From positions 1-64,000 of IMG/VR virus record IMGVR_UViG_3300010354_000084: a stretch of DNA of 64,000 nt, one strand, 5' to 3'. Shown piece after piece: positions 37,701 through 41,789 of this stretch. The stretch's first letter is position 1. Each line of letters opens with the position of its first letter. The translations under genes were made by a program, and so were the position numbers. The notes under the pieces are model-generated. The model saw nothing but the letters and a program-made list of their open reading frames with translations, ran no database searches and was not told the DNA's origin. Source of the DNA: a virus.

Positions 37701-39286
37701 AATCTGCTGCCAATACGACATCAAAACTATCAACAGGAACTGCTAACCAAGTTCTTCTTTCTGGAGGTTCTGCTGCTGCTCCAACATGGGTCAATCAATC
37801 TTCAGTTACAGCGGGCAATATTAGTGCTGGTACTACTGGTGATTTACTTTATCAATCTGGTGCTGGTGCTACCGCTAAGTTAAATATTGGAACTGCTGGA
37901 CAAGTTCTAGTTGTTAATGCTGGTGCTACCGCTCCTTCATGGGTTGCTCAAAATACACTCACTGCTGGCAATATTTCTGGTGGAGCTAACGGAGAACTTC
38001 TATATCAATCAGCATCTGGAACTACAACTAAGTTGGCAGTATCAACTGCTGGATATATTTTACAAACCAACGGAGGTGGATCAGCACCTTCATGGGTTGC
38101 TCAAAATACACTCACTGCTGGCAATATTTCTGGAGGAAGTGCTGGAGAACTTCTATATCAATCTGCTTCAAATACTACAGCAAAATTATCAGTAACCGCT
38201 GCTGTTGCTGGACAAGTATTAATATTAAATGCTAGTAAGATCCCATCATATACAGATCAATCAAATATAACTGCTGGCAATATTGCTTCAGTTGCTGGAG
38301 ACAATTTCAAACTTCTCTACCAATCTGCTGCCAATACAACATCAAAACTATCAACAGGAACTGCTAATCAAGTTCTACTTTCTGGTGGTTCTTCTGCTGC
38401 TCCAGCATGGACAAACCAAAGTTCACTTTCTGTTGGATCTGCTGGCAATATTACTGGAGGTAATCAAGGTGAACTTCTTTATCAATCCGCTGCTGGTACA
38501 ACATCTAAACTTGCTGCTGGGGCATCAACCCAAGTATTGATTGGTGGAACAACATCACCAGCTTGGTCAAACATTAGTGGATTAAATGTATTATCTGCCG
38601 TCAATTTAAGATTGGCAGCTAATAATACTACTGGCGCCATTCATTATCAAACTGGAGCTGATGCTACCACTGGTTTAGCAATCGGAACTGCTGGTCAAGT
38701 TCTAATTGTTAATGCTGGTGCTACTGCTCCTTCATGGACTGCTCAAAGTACGTTATCCGTGGGATCAGCTACTACAGCAACCAACGTTACCGCTGGTATG
38801 GTTGATAATGCTGATAATTACATGAACTTCCGTGTAATGAGAAACAGCAATACCACAACTAATAATGATGGTATGTTCATTGGTTATGGAAATAGCAATA
38901 GTGGAATTACAAGATTATATGGTGGTGGATCCACAACCAATAACGTAACTATTAACTCTGCTGGCGATATAACTGCTTCTGGTCAAATTACAGCATCTTC
39001 TGATGTTAAACTTAAGGAAAATATCACTACAATTGAAAATGCTCTTCATAAAGTTTCTAAACTTCGTGGTGTAGAATTTGATAGAATTGATATTAAGACT
39101 CATCAAATTGGTTTAATTGCTCAAGAAGTTGAAGAGATAATTCCTGAGGTTGTTCAGGAAAATGAAAATGGTTATAAGACTGTTGCTTATGGCAACGTAG
39201 TCGCTCTACTCATTGAAGCAATCAAGGATCAGCAAAATCAAATTAATGCTCTTCAAGAAGAAATTAAATCTTTAAAGAACAATTAA
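22787..39286 (+). CDS. 5499-residue tail fibre with helical repeats and S74 chaperone
   Basis: The largest gene in the window (16.5 kb, roughly 0.6 MDa product). Order of parts: 'GSGY..P.I' beta modules (residues about 60-140); a tail-fibre linker (RIATTKFVYDVATND); the start of a pectate-lyase-like beta-helix at about 237-345 (GSDTNNGRSPAKPVKTIKKA); a WxxxxxY.V.D module near 440; 11 alpha-helical repeats (about 680-2830); the resumed beta-helix (about 2847-2990, IQNCSIISFLGGGGCEVDG). After that come a connector (GDFKVGRTVKMENRTGNIYF, about 3148), a second W-Y-D module near 3505, 'SGLDADLLDG'-type fibre repeats (about 3950-4600), 10-11 short 'LLYQS' repeats (about 4690-5320), and a Peptidase_S74 intramolecular chaperone from about 5404. 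The likely role is a long trimeric receptor-binding fibre. Fibres of this length are unusual for T4-like phages. Confidence 0.8.
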   Translation: MSLKFNPKKQFIESSELNLNGKSFLTLSSGEGTENKEIVRVVRKNGTSRVGLNRTGEKIAKVTITNPGSGYLITPAITVSSPDGNINSRVAVLSAVRDPDTGSIISVLITDPGKGYTSPPSISFSDAPQGGVTARATCELDTIDYELDVLGAIRTSASIVSDSATVTNLNVQNFVTPGISLRAPRLVPYTNLTNTNLPFYGQTVYPESVTPPLQDQSNRIATTKFVYDVATNDVGGRIYVSSEIGSDTNNGRSPAKPVKTIKKAAQLAAATPVRETLIVAGGEYYEDNPISIPPLCSVIGDNLRLVIVRPLNPGRHMFKASNQNYMNGLTFRDALDTEGNPVYTHNFAFVFDDKQRFYFDDEIGGDPTRIDGSDSFQRRFPIGHKMFGQRSAILKIKEHDGDITTLQTLISNNISIVGQSSSCSAKVSSIISATPIPDYEWSEEQEYVLEDIISVEDSIYKVTTAGTSGTIAFSGTLSTPKQATNGTAAYIYLGDKKEAILNIIVNENSPAVTYTDDEVVQYTINNNFYSFNVALFTSTRAEGEVVKYGETEVRNYVVQSINASSWSTYPTPGDDGQLTVGSGGVVITFDGLHDLKEFDIVNIAKPNNSPSALSSFFGYQRVDEVLYDSDGFSRRIVIKKQIAPNYNSVYEPPPGQCTVRAKTKYVEISLLNSPYGFTDSTFTSYRFLDAVTFIRNNRDFIAEEITGAITSKYPDFVYPGTATSRYRFKDSRNLIYKNLDYIADEAIGWLYNESNYAVWGQSNLDKKDKCRRDVKYFLRGVANDLYDGGNKNSILVAKSYFNAVTGAPITGGIAGVEAQSVAVFNKARDLAKLAITNSLPVKPTYSPLSPYTDFSLTADPTTNTNQQNSNNCSDVRTAIDNLAFIVTDTIINGVNVLPEPTSNTQDGENFCKRDIKHILNAVMADLPYGGNAISVEAAKSYRNNSTSSIEYIANQHRQSRFAFRLARDYSILAMRNWQTKINMTFFEDSDVVEVNSTVGLVPKMRLYYYNLSDQQVATDYYIKEVLSPTQVRIWKHSTGTSGSDHTLDGSGSTAGNTRPINLKLEEGQTSLLSQWRDDLVPRTTDYPEFPECADVANTLINLFTLITDIVTNNTDDRYFDATDLIDANKEFIAEEVSGWLKETYDGFAYPLPVFTKIVLEQSVADVYPSYLKVNNLSDIKVGQLVSVSGDAISDNTYISSIDYDNNRIYLTKPLNALVGDEVTIHPDVYLDESMRYKDASNLILKNKNYIADRALAEVAVEYPDFNFPGNSVTDEFSRFADGYRLIQQNKKEIIDFASAEIAVQHPDFYFPGDTQTTQRSRFKDSYRLIQLNRQEIIDSAYAVMASAGLPNPAPTDLENKCKRDIGFLVDYISLDIFVGGNTYARKFILSYFDGNNFISNGLAGEVTQSITAFNAARDLMKQAIANQLTIKDLTITDDPLTNDNTDPNSCANVQSAITSLVAVVTDVLSSLDLNDLAVENDGNNNRYEDAADLIYSNKQEIIDRAAAQIGVDYPDFYYPGDPQTTPRSRFKDSYRLIQQNKTEIVTTAWTNMVTQYPAVASTETKCKRDLGYFVDAISLDLAQGGGNKYSRKFVLQYFNNGVPISNGLVGEVTESVYAFNQAKNLMQAAITNQLTVKDLTITADPNPGTGSSSNTNITSCSNVQTTISNLTGLVTSVLQNGNLSGLAEETNGIIPDGEAKCKRDIGHFVNAIEADLRQLTDYNTRTFLSYYFEEDGTGWASTTLEGEQTQSIVAFEKARDVIILAFTNQLYEKDLTITEDPLTGSNIDPDSCSDVQTLVGTLTTLVTDTITAGSLGSSRQNFISAATYNILRGEIKCKRDIGYFVDAVSLDVFTKGNIYSREFTKQYFTNVSSPLTNGLVGETAESITAFNKARDMMKKAVTNQLFVKDLTLSEGPATYGGGGGDIPLLPSGNTNSCVDVQSAITTATQIITTVISDGDLASLDSFTESQGEFGIGETKCRRDIGYIIDSVAKDLADGGNWRSVTAARYYFTEGQPISNGLVGEEAASIVAFNKAKDLMISAITNQLNYHDLSISIDPERLSNLDKYSCANVQSTITNLVSIITTIIDDGNLNSLNGITVTKGSYSTNERKCVRDIKYMIDAVINDITLNDSNKNSINYANFYKQQNGNIKLIDSQLIQSVAAFRKTRDLCVLAMRNWTEFPQKQLYNKKYTDLNYIRDEFVIVDDETPYCSNVASAITSRFDLIINILTGDADNEYLDTANQIAINENFIIEESLAAGEVAFPNTTIPNITKCKRDLRFILRAIQRDVILGGTVGIIRAADSYLTGANSGVDFVGDQLGKTLHIYEYAKHMAIAATRNWHFEIQNCATSGGFATVSVPNTDGIVIGMRVSANQFRYTDYTPNAYAHVIGIDREDNIITLDQVANVTTTTAKLYFTFSEVGAPWFDAANSISANKTFIAQEAVGYIEDIYPYLTTLNASPGYTELVSDYDNATCQRDIGYVLDAFIHDLRFGGNSETIRAAEYYRDASGHLDYIGNQLIQSLETFEKVKDLAILSIRNWKTGSSTTYTKEYATANYVVNNDLLDDPSGYPECAFVESSIESLFEQFIDVLTNNSGGTKIDAARLIARNFVYIAEEALGAANNQYPLINIPDETKCKRDIQLVLTAIIKDIITGGNSGILQATEAYLTPVGAVTFINDELQKSQYAFEYAKNLAKLAITNNLPAGTYTLETPYTDLSILPDPITNDNTDPDSCANIQSTIESIWAILDSVLTQSGAPLPSPNYGIQYNVIKYYPQNFPGKFAGTYFKGLQRASTDEFITEDTSYPECSTVVTTLINLFAILSSTLNGNPLPEVTNDNPFTPTLNQGTLYNPTVIQGSGTMTDAGNRPVIRGRMINANDVIEVSPYIQNCSIISFLGGGGCEVDGSKIKQINVPRPGLDENGKSILAPQGKSMVANAFTIISQGGTGYLVKEDGYCQLVSVFCIFCQDGILAETGGYASVTNSASNFGTYALRATGYRREPYSFDIGTIGEIGVSSAGKTIFKLNGLGRKPQENFIMKIDGYQNVVSDIEYFVTVVSQTTVGGTGEVSSRIELNDAILVKNISSGLTVNLNTSELIGKTVRLFRPSIINSSGHSFEYIGSGINYYGLPENGGQKKEDNEQVSQRYGRVYASGTDEAGDFKVGRTVKMENRTGNIYFTGQVSISEIEFLRIRGGDLIVTGFDQSPTLGGAAATNQKLPTQKAVRDFVTNNLGPFFNKPYSTNPVPNALVELGNDGKINLDQIPPIRPFKVYTVANSTERLALEGLNSGDIAVQVTRLNDVVSYTDVDVANNKIYTPKTGFSSGQIVSITNVTGDPILTDGGPVTSGNFYYIIVLENNYIQLASSPENVINEIPLVITDEGNGNTSIEIATGTVSYILNNDSDSQFLAYAPDSDVTFTNGQLVIGSATGAIGTVDDTLEGTLYSISVVSGGNVYLNESPSIIISAPDLPGGVQATATADVVGLRISSIKITEKGSGYSTPPTIQSSIGEIAWSSGQSYDVDDLIYVGTNLYTVTISGTSGNSAFSGQSVTPQPADGGTCFYSYVGERAEIIGFVESRVYINIENATKFIDTDNIEDHSTPQNTVNISRVVNTSSTNEFNWVPLTTASIDASSISTGTISTSRLSLPNSGSANSFTFLRGDQSYKPVVQGLKLPETKFLQKVLITSESGLSYLTFPLTSLIQTGQRVEGNGIPADTIVSDTVTISGNTRVILSSLITNTITKNSIITFYRTETPLQFDSTFTKGAYAANIFIENPGNYFISTGSGNSGENTIIVVDGTGVILNQQVTGTGIGTNATVTDVTFTTGTEAIITLSTNNTSSITNQSIQFGRPFTTGTFNNIELFGSNTGSGAKASFTIQNGLISNAVITDGGIGYTEDFFISPIPGALGTGTGAILKVLASSQQTYFSNIEVDIKRVNNQTTSLDPYGTVGVARFLKSQFNYGPNGALSLKTGPESGLDSDLLDGKQGAFYLDASNLDSGTLRSDRLSGTYSIDITGKSGTTSRLETNTDSINAIPAPSAYASGLSLALRISENYRSTISDRTLENEGSRVTLLTVRPSGIGTDAGGGGLKQLAFTDGTVNVGTGGGGPSSAITSDDVVPNLYIRGTGNIIPTDPTNAWSPWYKVWTSGNDGVNSGLDADKLQSKDLKWFTNGFNIDGGSINDSRLQPILTTKKFLESLTTVRYIDKPHYEIYFSGRLNNGDLNFAIGNTYSLYNDILQVVGNVTLKQIEQKFPIETIKSELNYVVLTVQLDSGSIGSATKIGYTGFEQSWSSLRISPFGTYTSSILEDDGTGARLILGRNDGNNVANNTPANGSIIDFHSSGAFNDFDVRIKVTGGNSSNGNGALNITGNGFTYNNNTVWHSGNDTDDSGLNANTLQGITRFQVMRSDQDTSTSGNLTVTGTSTLNSLVVINDAAQLADNTIIDPDSYANKVVAGTIADGGGFSALGIGGQNGTGKSWAIGHNGTSLFFAIGNGSAANTLSSWAKVDSDRTIRLYAKDNSSIFFTSGNTDYRIWNENNDGSGSGLDADLLDDKDWNSRDKSILRNSGDHIAGGIYINNGTKYQSSNYGFLLKHSDATGVSTGGGGRLDIVFGNDASRSADNVVNTLATFSFDKSGQLIIPASTGTAPFSISSTTKVTNLNADLLDDQTGSYYTNMDNADAGTLAAVRGGTGLNSYSVGDILYATATTPTLGKLTIGSANQILTVNSSSTAPQWTTPSTITVGFATNIGITSDTATTSALAVGFFSTSSSTAPVKYSTDSTNGLTFIPSTGTLKASIFSGALSGNATSATNVSAGGSAGSLLYQSSLNTTTTLGIGTAGQILVVNSTGNAPQWTTQSALTAGNIAGGAQGEILYQSGPGLTGKLAVGTAGFILSTNGSNQNPSWISQSSITAGNINAGTTGDLLYQSASSSTSKLNIGTAGQVLVVNAGATAPSWTDQSNITAGNIASVAGDNFKLLYQSAANTTSKLSTGTANQVLLSGGSAAAPTWVNQSSVTAGNISAGTTGDLLYQSGAGATAKLNIGTAGQVLVVNAGATAPSWVAQNTLTAGNISGGANGELLYQSASGTTTKLAVSTAGYILQTNGGGSAPSWVAQNTLTAGNISGGSAGELLYQSASNTTAKLSVTAAVAGQVLILNASKIPSYTDQSNITAGNIASVAGDNFKLLYQSAANTTSKLSTGTANQVLLSGGSSAAPAWTNQSSLSVGSAGNITGGNQGELLYQSAAGTTSKLAAGASTQVLIGGTTSPAWSNISGLNVLSAVNLRLAANNTTGAIHYQTGADATTGLAIGTAGQVLIVNAGATAPSWTAQSTLSVGSATTATNVTAGMVDNADNYMNFRVMRNSNTTTNNDGMFIGYGNSNSGITRLYGGGSTTNNVTINSAGDITASGQITASSDVKLKENITTIENALHKVSKLRGVEFDRIDIKTHQIGLIAQEVEEIIPEVVQENENGYKTVAYGNVVALLIEAIKDQQNQINALQEEIKSLKNN
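24830..31280 (+). repeat. eleven helical repeats inserted in a beta-helix
   Basis: Three helical motifs recur eleven times each. A: 'DA..LI..NK.FIAEEA', often followed by a 'YPDF.FPG' turn. B: 'CKRDIGYFVDAVSLDL..GGN', with an 'AF.KARDLA..AITN' helix downstream. C: 'DP.SC.NVQS.I..L..I'. Motif B starts near nt 25093, 25516, 26868, 27482, 27886, 28295, 28724, 29120, 29607, 30208 and 30690. Copies differ in length (about 400-1350 bp apart) and in sequence, so this is an old, diverged array. Its ends fall between two halves of a beta-helix. Confidence 0.8.
36850..38770 (+). repeat. ten or eleven ~155-bp 'LLYQS' coding repeats
   Basis: Copies encode 'AGNISGG..GELLYQSASGTT.KL..GTAGQVLVVN.GATAPSW' and lie near nt 36870 (diverged), 37215, 37380, 37530, 37690, 37840, 37990, 38145, 38310, 38470 and 38640. 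Near-identical DNA blocks include 37643-37755 with 38264-38376 (113 bp, two differences seen), 37568-37626 with 37880-37938 (59 bp, none seen) and 37934-37980 with 38087-38133 (47 bp, none seen). The array lies just before the S74 chaperone, so it forms the distal shaft or tip. Confidence 0.85.
38996..39286 (+). other. Peptidase_S74 intramolecular chaperone domain
   Basis: The last 96 residues of the 5499-residue fibre carry the S74 pattern: SSDVKLKEN, then KLRGVEFD, HQIGLIAQEVEEIIPEVV, YGNVVALLIEAIK and a C-terminal coiled-coil. By analogy with endosialidase-type fibres, the nucleophile is Ser5405, with Lys5410 five residues on. Such domains drive trimer folding and then cut themselves off, which would leave a mature fibre of about 5404 residues. 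Confidence 0.85.
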
Positions 39287-39312
39287 TACGGAAAACCCCA
39301 CAACTTGACTAT

Positions 39313-39320
39313 AATAAATA
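39313..39320 (+). promoter_or_regulatory. late promoter motif before coiled-coil gene
   Basis: AATAAATA sits in a short gap after the giant fibre gene. A late transcript would start about 6 bases downstream of the box, near 39326, which lies after the ATG at 39324 and so argues for the downstream start at 39372. Confidence 0.5.
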
Positions 39321-39371
39321 ACTATGTTACAATATCCACCATTCAGTATTATTAGGCAGGAGATTCGACAA

Positions 39372-39584
39372 ATGACAACTGATACAGCTTCTCTACGTGA
39401 GAACTTTAATAATCAACTCGCTAACGTTAATGAGCAGATTACCAAACTCGAAAAAGATTTGGAAAGAGCTAAAGAATATAAAATTAAACTACAAGGTGGT
39501 CTAGAAACTCTACAGATTCTAGATCCCCAAGAAGAAACATCAGCAGAAGAAACTCCAGTTTCTGAAACTGAAGTTGTAGAATGA
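39372..39584 (+). CDS. small acidic coiled-coil protein, possible fibre chaperone
   Basis: A 70-residue protein from ATG 39372. I prefer this start to the in-frame ATG at 39324 because it has GGAG at 39359-39362 and because the late promoter box ends only 3 bp before 39324. Residues about 5-48 form one continuous predicted coiled-coil (NEQITKLEKDLERAKEYKIK), followed by an acidic tail (EETSAEETPVSETEVVE). It follows the largest fibre gene and ends at a strong terminator. T4 gp57A, the trimerisation chaperone of long and short tail fibres, is also a coiled-coil protein of about 80 residues. A similar role here is inference; I see no firm sequence match. Confidence 0.6.
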   Translation: MTTDTASLRENFNNQLANVNEQITKLEKDLERAKEYKIKLQGGLETLQILDPQEETSAEETPVSETEVVE

Positions 39585-39590
39585 TTCTTG

Positions 39591-39610
39591 CCCCCGAAAG
39601 GGGGTTTTTT
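39591..39610 (+). terminator. intrinsic terminator after coiled-coil gene
   Basis: CCCCC (39591-39595), loop GAAA, GGGGG (39600-39604), then six T. This is a compact, textbook rho-independent terminator ending the fibre transcription unit. The next start codon lies only 3 bp beyond the T run. Confidence 0.9.
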
Positions 39611-39613
39611 AAT

Positions 39614-40057
39614 ATGAAATTTGAATCTATTATAGGACAATACTTAAATAAGAAGCAAGCGTTTTCTTATCCATCCCAGTATGCAATGATCAGAATTGTA
39701 TACAAAGATCTGGGTAACAACAAATTACATTCTCAAAATTGGTATGAATATCAATATCCAAAAGGAAAACCATACCGACAAGAGTATCACAAGTATGAAT
39801 ACATATCACAAAATGAAGTGGCATTTCAATCATATAATATGAATTGGGAGCATAATTGTGATTATATTTTTAATTATACAAATGGTTTCTGGGTAGCTAC
39901 AGCATGTAAGGAATGTATTGTGAAAGACATAAGAATTGTCAGCGAAGTAAAGTTCAATGAATATCAGTATATTGCCAAGGATGCTGGTTATAATTCTGAT
40001 GGAAAATTAGTGTTTGGTAAAGATACTGGAAGTCCCTTCATGTTTGACAGACTATAA
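39614..40057 (+). CDS. cpeT: CpeT-like phycobiliprotein lyase
   Basis: A 147-residue protein from ATG 39614. An in-frame ATG at 39581 would translate the terminator hairpin (ILAPERGFF), so I reject it. The pattern fits the CpcT/CpeT lyase family: an N-terminal QA...P..YA segment (QAFSYPSQYAMIRIVYKDL), 'GKPYRQEYHKYEY', then a lone-Cys segment (KECIVKDIRIVSEVKF) and a C-terminal 'KDAGYNSDGKLVFGKDTGSP' turn with FMFDR. T-type lyases attach bilins to phycobiliproteins. CpeT-like genes are known auxiliary metabolic genes of T4-like cyanophages, and a Prochlorococcus phage CpeT has been studied structurally. Whether this copy is an active lyase cannot be told from sequence. No promoter is evident between the terminator and the start. 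Confidence 0.75.
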   Translation: MKFESIIGQYLNKKQAFSYPSQYAMIRIVYKDLGNNKLHSQNWYEYQYPKGKPYRQEYHKYEYISQNEVAFQSYNMNWEHNCDYIFNYTNGFWVATACKECIVKDIRIVSEVKFNEYQYIAKDAGYNSDGKLVFGKDTGSPFMFDRL

Positions 40058-40060
40058 ATA
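40053..40060 (+). promoter_or_regulatory. late promoter motif for gp13 cluster
   Basis: TATAAATA overlaps the stop codon of cpeT and lies 21 bp before the gp13 ATG. It is an exact match to the T4 late box and probably starts the 13-14-15-16 transcript. Confidence 0.6.
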
Positions 40061-40081
40061 TATAAAAGAGTCTGTGTATAA

Positions 40082-40906
40082 ATGGCAAGACCATCTAGTA
40101 GAGCAGAACTAATTGCTTATTGTAAACGCCAATTAGGATCTCCAGTATTACAAATTAATATCGATGATGATCAAGTTGATGACATCATCGATACTGCCAT
40201 TCAGTTTTATCAAGAGTGGCATTATGATGGTGTTGAAACCATGTATCTAAAACATGAAATTACAGAAGAAGATCAGAATCGATTTACTGGATCTGATGAA
40301 TCAGAAGAAGCACCGAATGATGATATTTGGGTAAATAGAAATAATTATATAGAAGTTCCAGATCATGTTCTTGGAGTCACAAAAGTATTTGGAGTTTCTT
40401 CTAATTGGGTTCGTAATGATTTGTTTGGTTTGAGTAATCAATATTTCCTGATGGATATTTTTTCATTCTCATCTGGTTTTGCTTTTGGTAATTTTGACAT
40501 GACAAATTACTACATGATTCGCCAGTATTTCGAAACTCTTGATATGGTTGTAAATACTGGAGCTTTAGTTCAATTCAGATTTAATAAACGTCAAGACCGA
40601 TTGTACCTTGATGTTGACAAATCTAGAATAGTTCCAGGAAATTATTTACTAATTGAATGTCATAGAGCTTTAGATCCAGAAGATTGGTCTCAAGTATATA
40701 ATGACAGTTTCTTGAAAAAATATGCCACTGCTTTAATGAAGAAGCAGTGGGGACAAAACTTAATTAAGTATAATAATGTGACTCTTCCTGGAGGGTTATC
40801 ATTGAATGGTAGGCAACTTTACGAAGATGCTCTAGGAGAGATAGAGCAACTAGAAAATGATATGCCTACCAAGTATACACTTCCACCAATAGACATGATC
40901 GGATAA
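40082..40906 (+). CDS. gp13: neck protein gp13
   Basis: A 274-residue protein (T4 gp13 is 309). The N-terminus (SSRAELIAYCKRQLGSPVLQ, NIDDDQVDDIIDTAIQFYQE) is the standard gp13 opening in cyanophages. gp13 forms the upper neck ring that closes the filled head and joins it to the tail through gp14. An AAGAG run at 40063-40069 may serve as ribosome site. It is followed one base later by gp14. Confidence 0.9.
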   Translation: MARPSSRAELIAYCKRQLGSPVLQINIDDDQVDDIIDTAIQFYQEWHYDGVETMYLKHEITEEDQNRFTGSDESEEAPNDDIWVNRNNYIEVPDHVLGVTKVFGVSSNWVRNDLFGLSNQYFLMDIFSFSSGFAFGNFDMTNYYMIRQYFETLDMVVNTGALVQFRFNKRQDRLYLDVDKSRIVPGNYLLIECHRALDPEDWSQVYNDSFLKKYATALMKKQWGQNLIKYNNVTLPGGLSLNGRQLYEDALGEIEQLENDMPTKYTLPPIDMIG

Positions 40907-40907
40907 G

Positions 40908-41789
40908 ATGCCTACAAGTCCTTATTTCCCCACATACTATGGTGGTTATTCTGGGGAACAAAACCTACTACAAGATCTAACAGACGAACAAATTAAAATA
41001 TTTGGTTCGGATATCTATTATCTACCTAGGACTTTATTAATTGAAAACGGTCCTTTAGATGATATTATCTATTCAAAATATAAAAATCAATTTCAAGTCG
41101 AAATGCTTCTACAGAATGTAGAAGGTTTTGGAAACCAATCAGAATTTATCAGTAAATTTGGATTAAGAATTACTGACGAAATTAGATTTGTTGTATCAGA
41201 AAGAAGATGGTTAGAAGCTTCTGCTGGTTATACTTTAGAGATTCCAGAAAGACCTAACGAAGGTGATCTTTTATATGTTCCTCTCACAAAAGCTTTGTAT
41301 GAAATTAAGTTTGTACAGAGAATTAGTCCTTTCTTCCAGTTAGGAAAGATTTACTTCTTCACCATTACGGCAGAAATTTATGAAATTGGTAGTGATGATA
41401 TTGACACTGGTGTAGGAGAAATTGATGAAATTGAATTGTTATTCAGTTCTGCTATAGGATTAATTATGAATGCTGGCGGCATTGGAGATTTTGAACCTGG
41501 AGAATTGGTAACCAGTAATCCAGGTAACTTTACCGCTAAAGTAAAATCATGGAATCCCGACACAAGAGTATTACAACTAGTTGATAGAACTGGTAACTTC
41601 CAAGAAGGGGATACCATTACTGGAGATGATAGTGAATCTATTTGGGAGGTAGGAACCTTTGACACTCTAAATAATACTAATAGCGCATACGATAAGAATA
41701 GAGATTTTGAAGATGCTGGTGACGATATAGTTGACTGGGCAGAAAGAAATCCTTTCGGTGAATATGGTAATTTTACAGGTAGTATCTGA
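40908..41789 (+). CDS. gp14: neck protein gp14
   Basis: A 293-residue protein (T4 gp14 is 256). The start (SPYFPTYYGGYSGEQNLLQD, DEQIKIFGSDIYYLPR) is diagnostic of gp14. gp14 builds the neck with gp13 and links head to tail. It begins one base after the gp13 stop and its last base is shared with the gp15 ATG (TGATG), so 13, 14 and 15 are made together. A somewhat longer C-terminal region carries a beta segment (ELVTSNPGNFTAKVKSWNPD) of a type common in marine phage virion proteins. Confidence 0.9.
   Translation: MPTSPYFPTYYGGYSGEQNLLQDLTDEQIKIFGSDIYYLPRTLLIENGPLDDIIYSKYKNQFQVEMLLQNVEGFGNQSEFISKFGLRITDEIRFVVSERRWLEASAGYTLEIPERPNEGDLLYVPLTKALYEIKFVQRISPFFQLGKIYFFTITAEIYEIGSDDIDTGVGEIDEIELLFSSAIGLIMNAGGIGDFEPGELVTSNPGNFTAKVKSWNPDTRVLQLVDRTGNFQEGDTITGDDSESIWEVGTFDTLNNTNSAYDKNRDFEDAGDDIVDWAERNPFGEYGNFTGSI

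Noticed and set aside
37164-38540. Four + strand frames in another phase with Leu/Gln-rich text
   Set aside because: They follow the 'LLYQS' repeats in the wrong phase and carry the same repetition; no ribosome sites or motifs.
37190-38770. CRISPR-like array
   Set aside because: The repeats are coding, about 155 bp long, in frame and without unique spacers of regular size.
38760-39000. Diversity-generating retroelement variable region near a fibre tip
   Set aside because: No reverse transcriptase or template repeat is seen in the window, and the region shows no adenine-specific variation pattern that could be judged from one sequence.
39581-39613. Earlier start for cpeT at 39581
   Set aside because: It would translate the terminator stem (ILAPERGFF) and produce an N-terminus unlike CpeT proteins.
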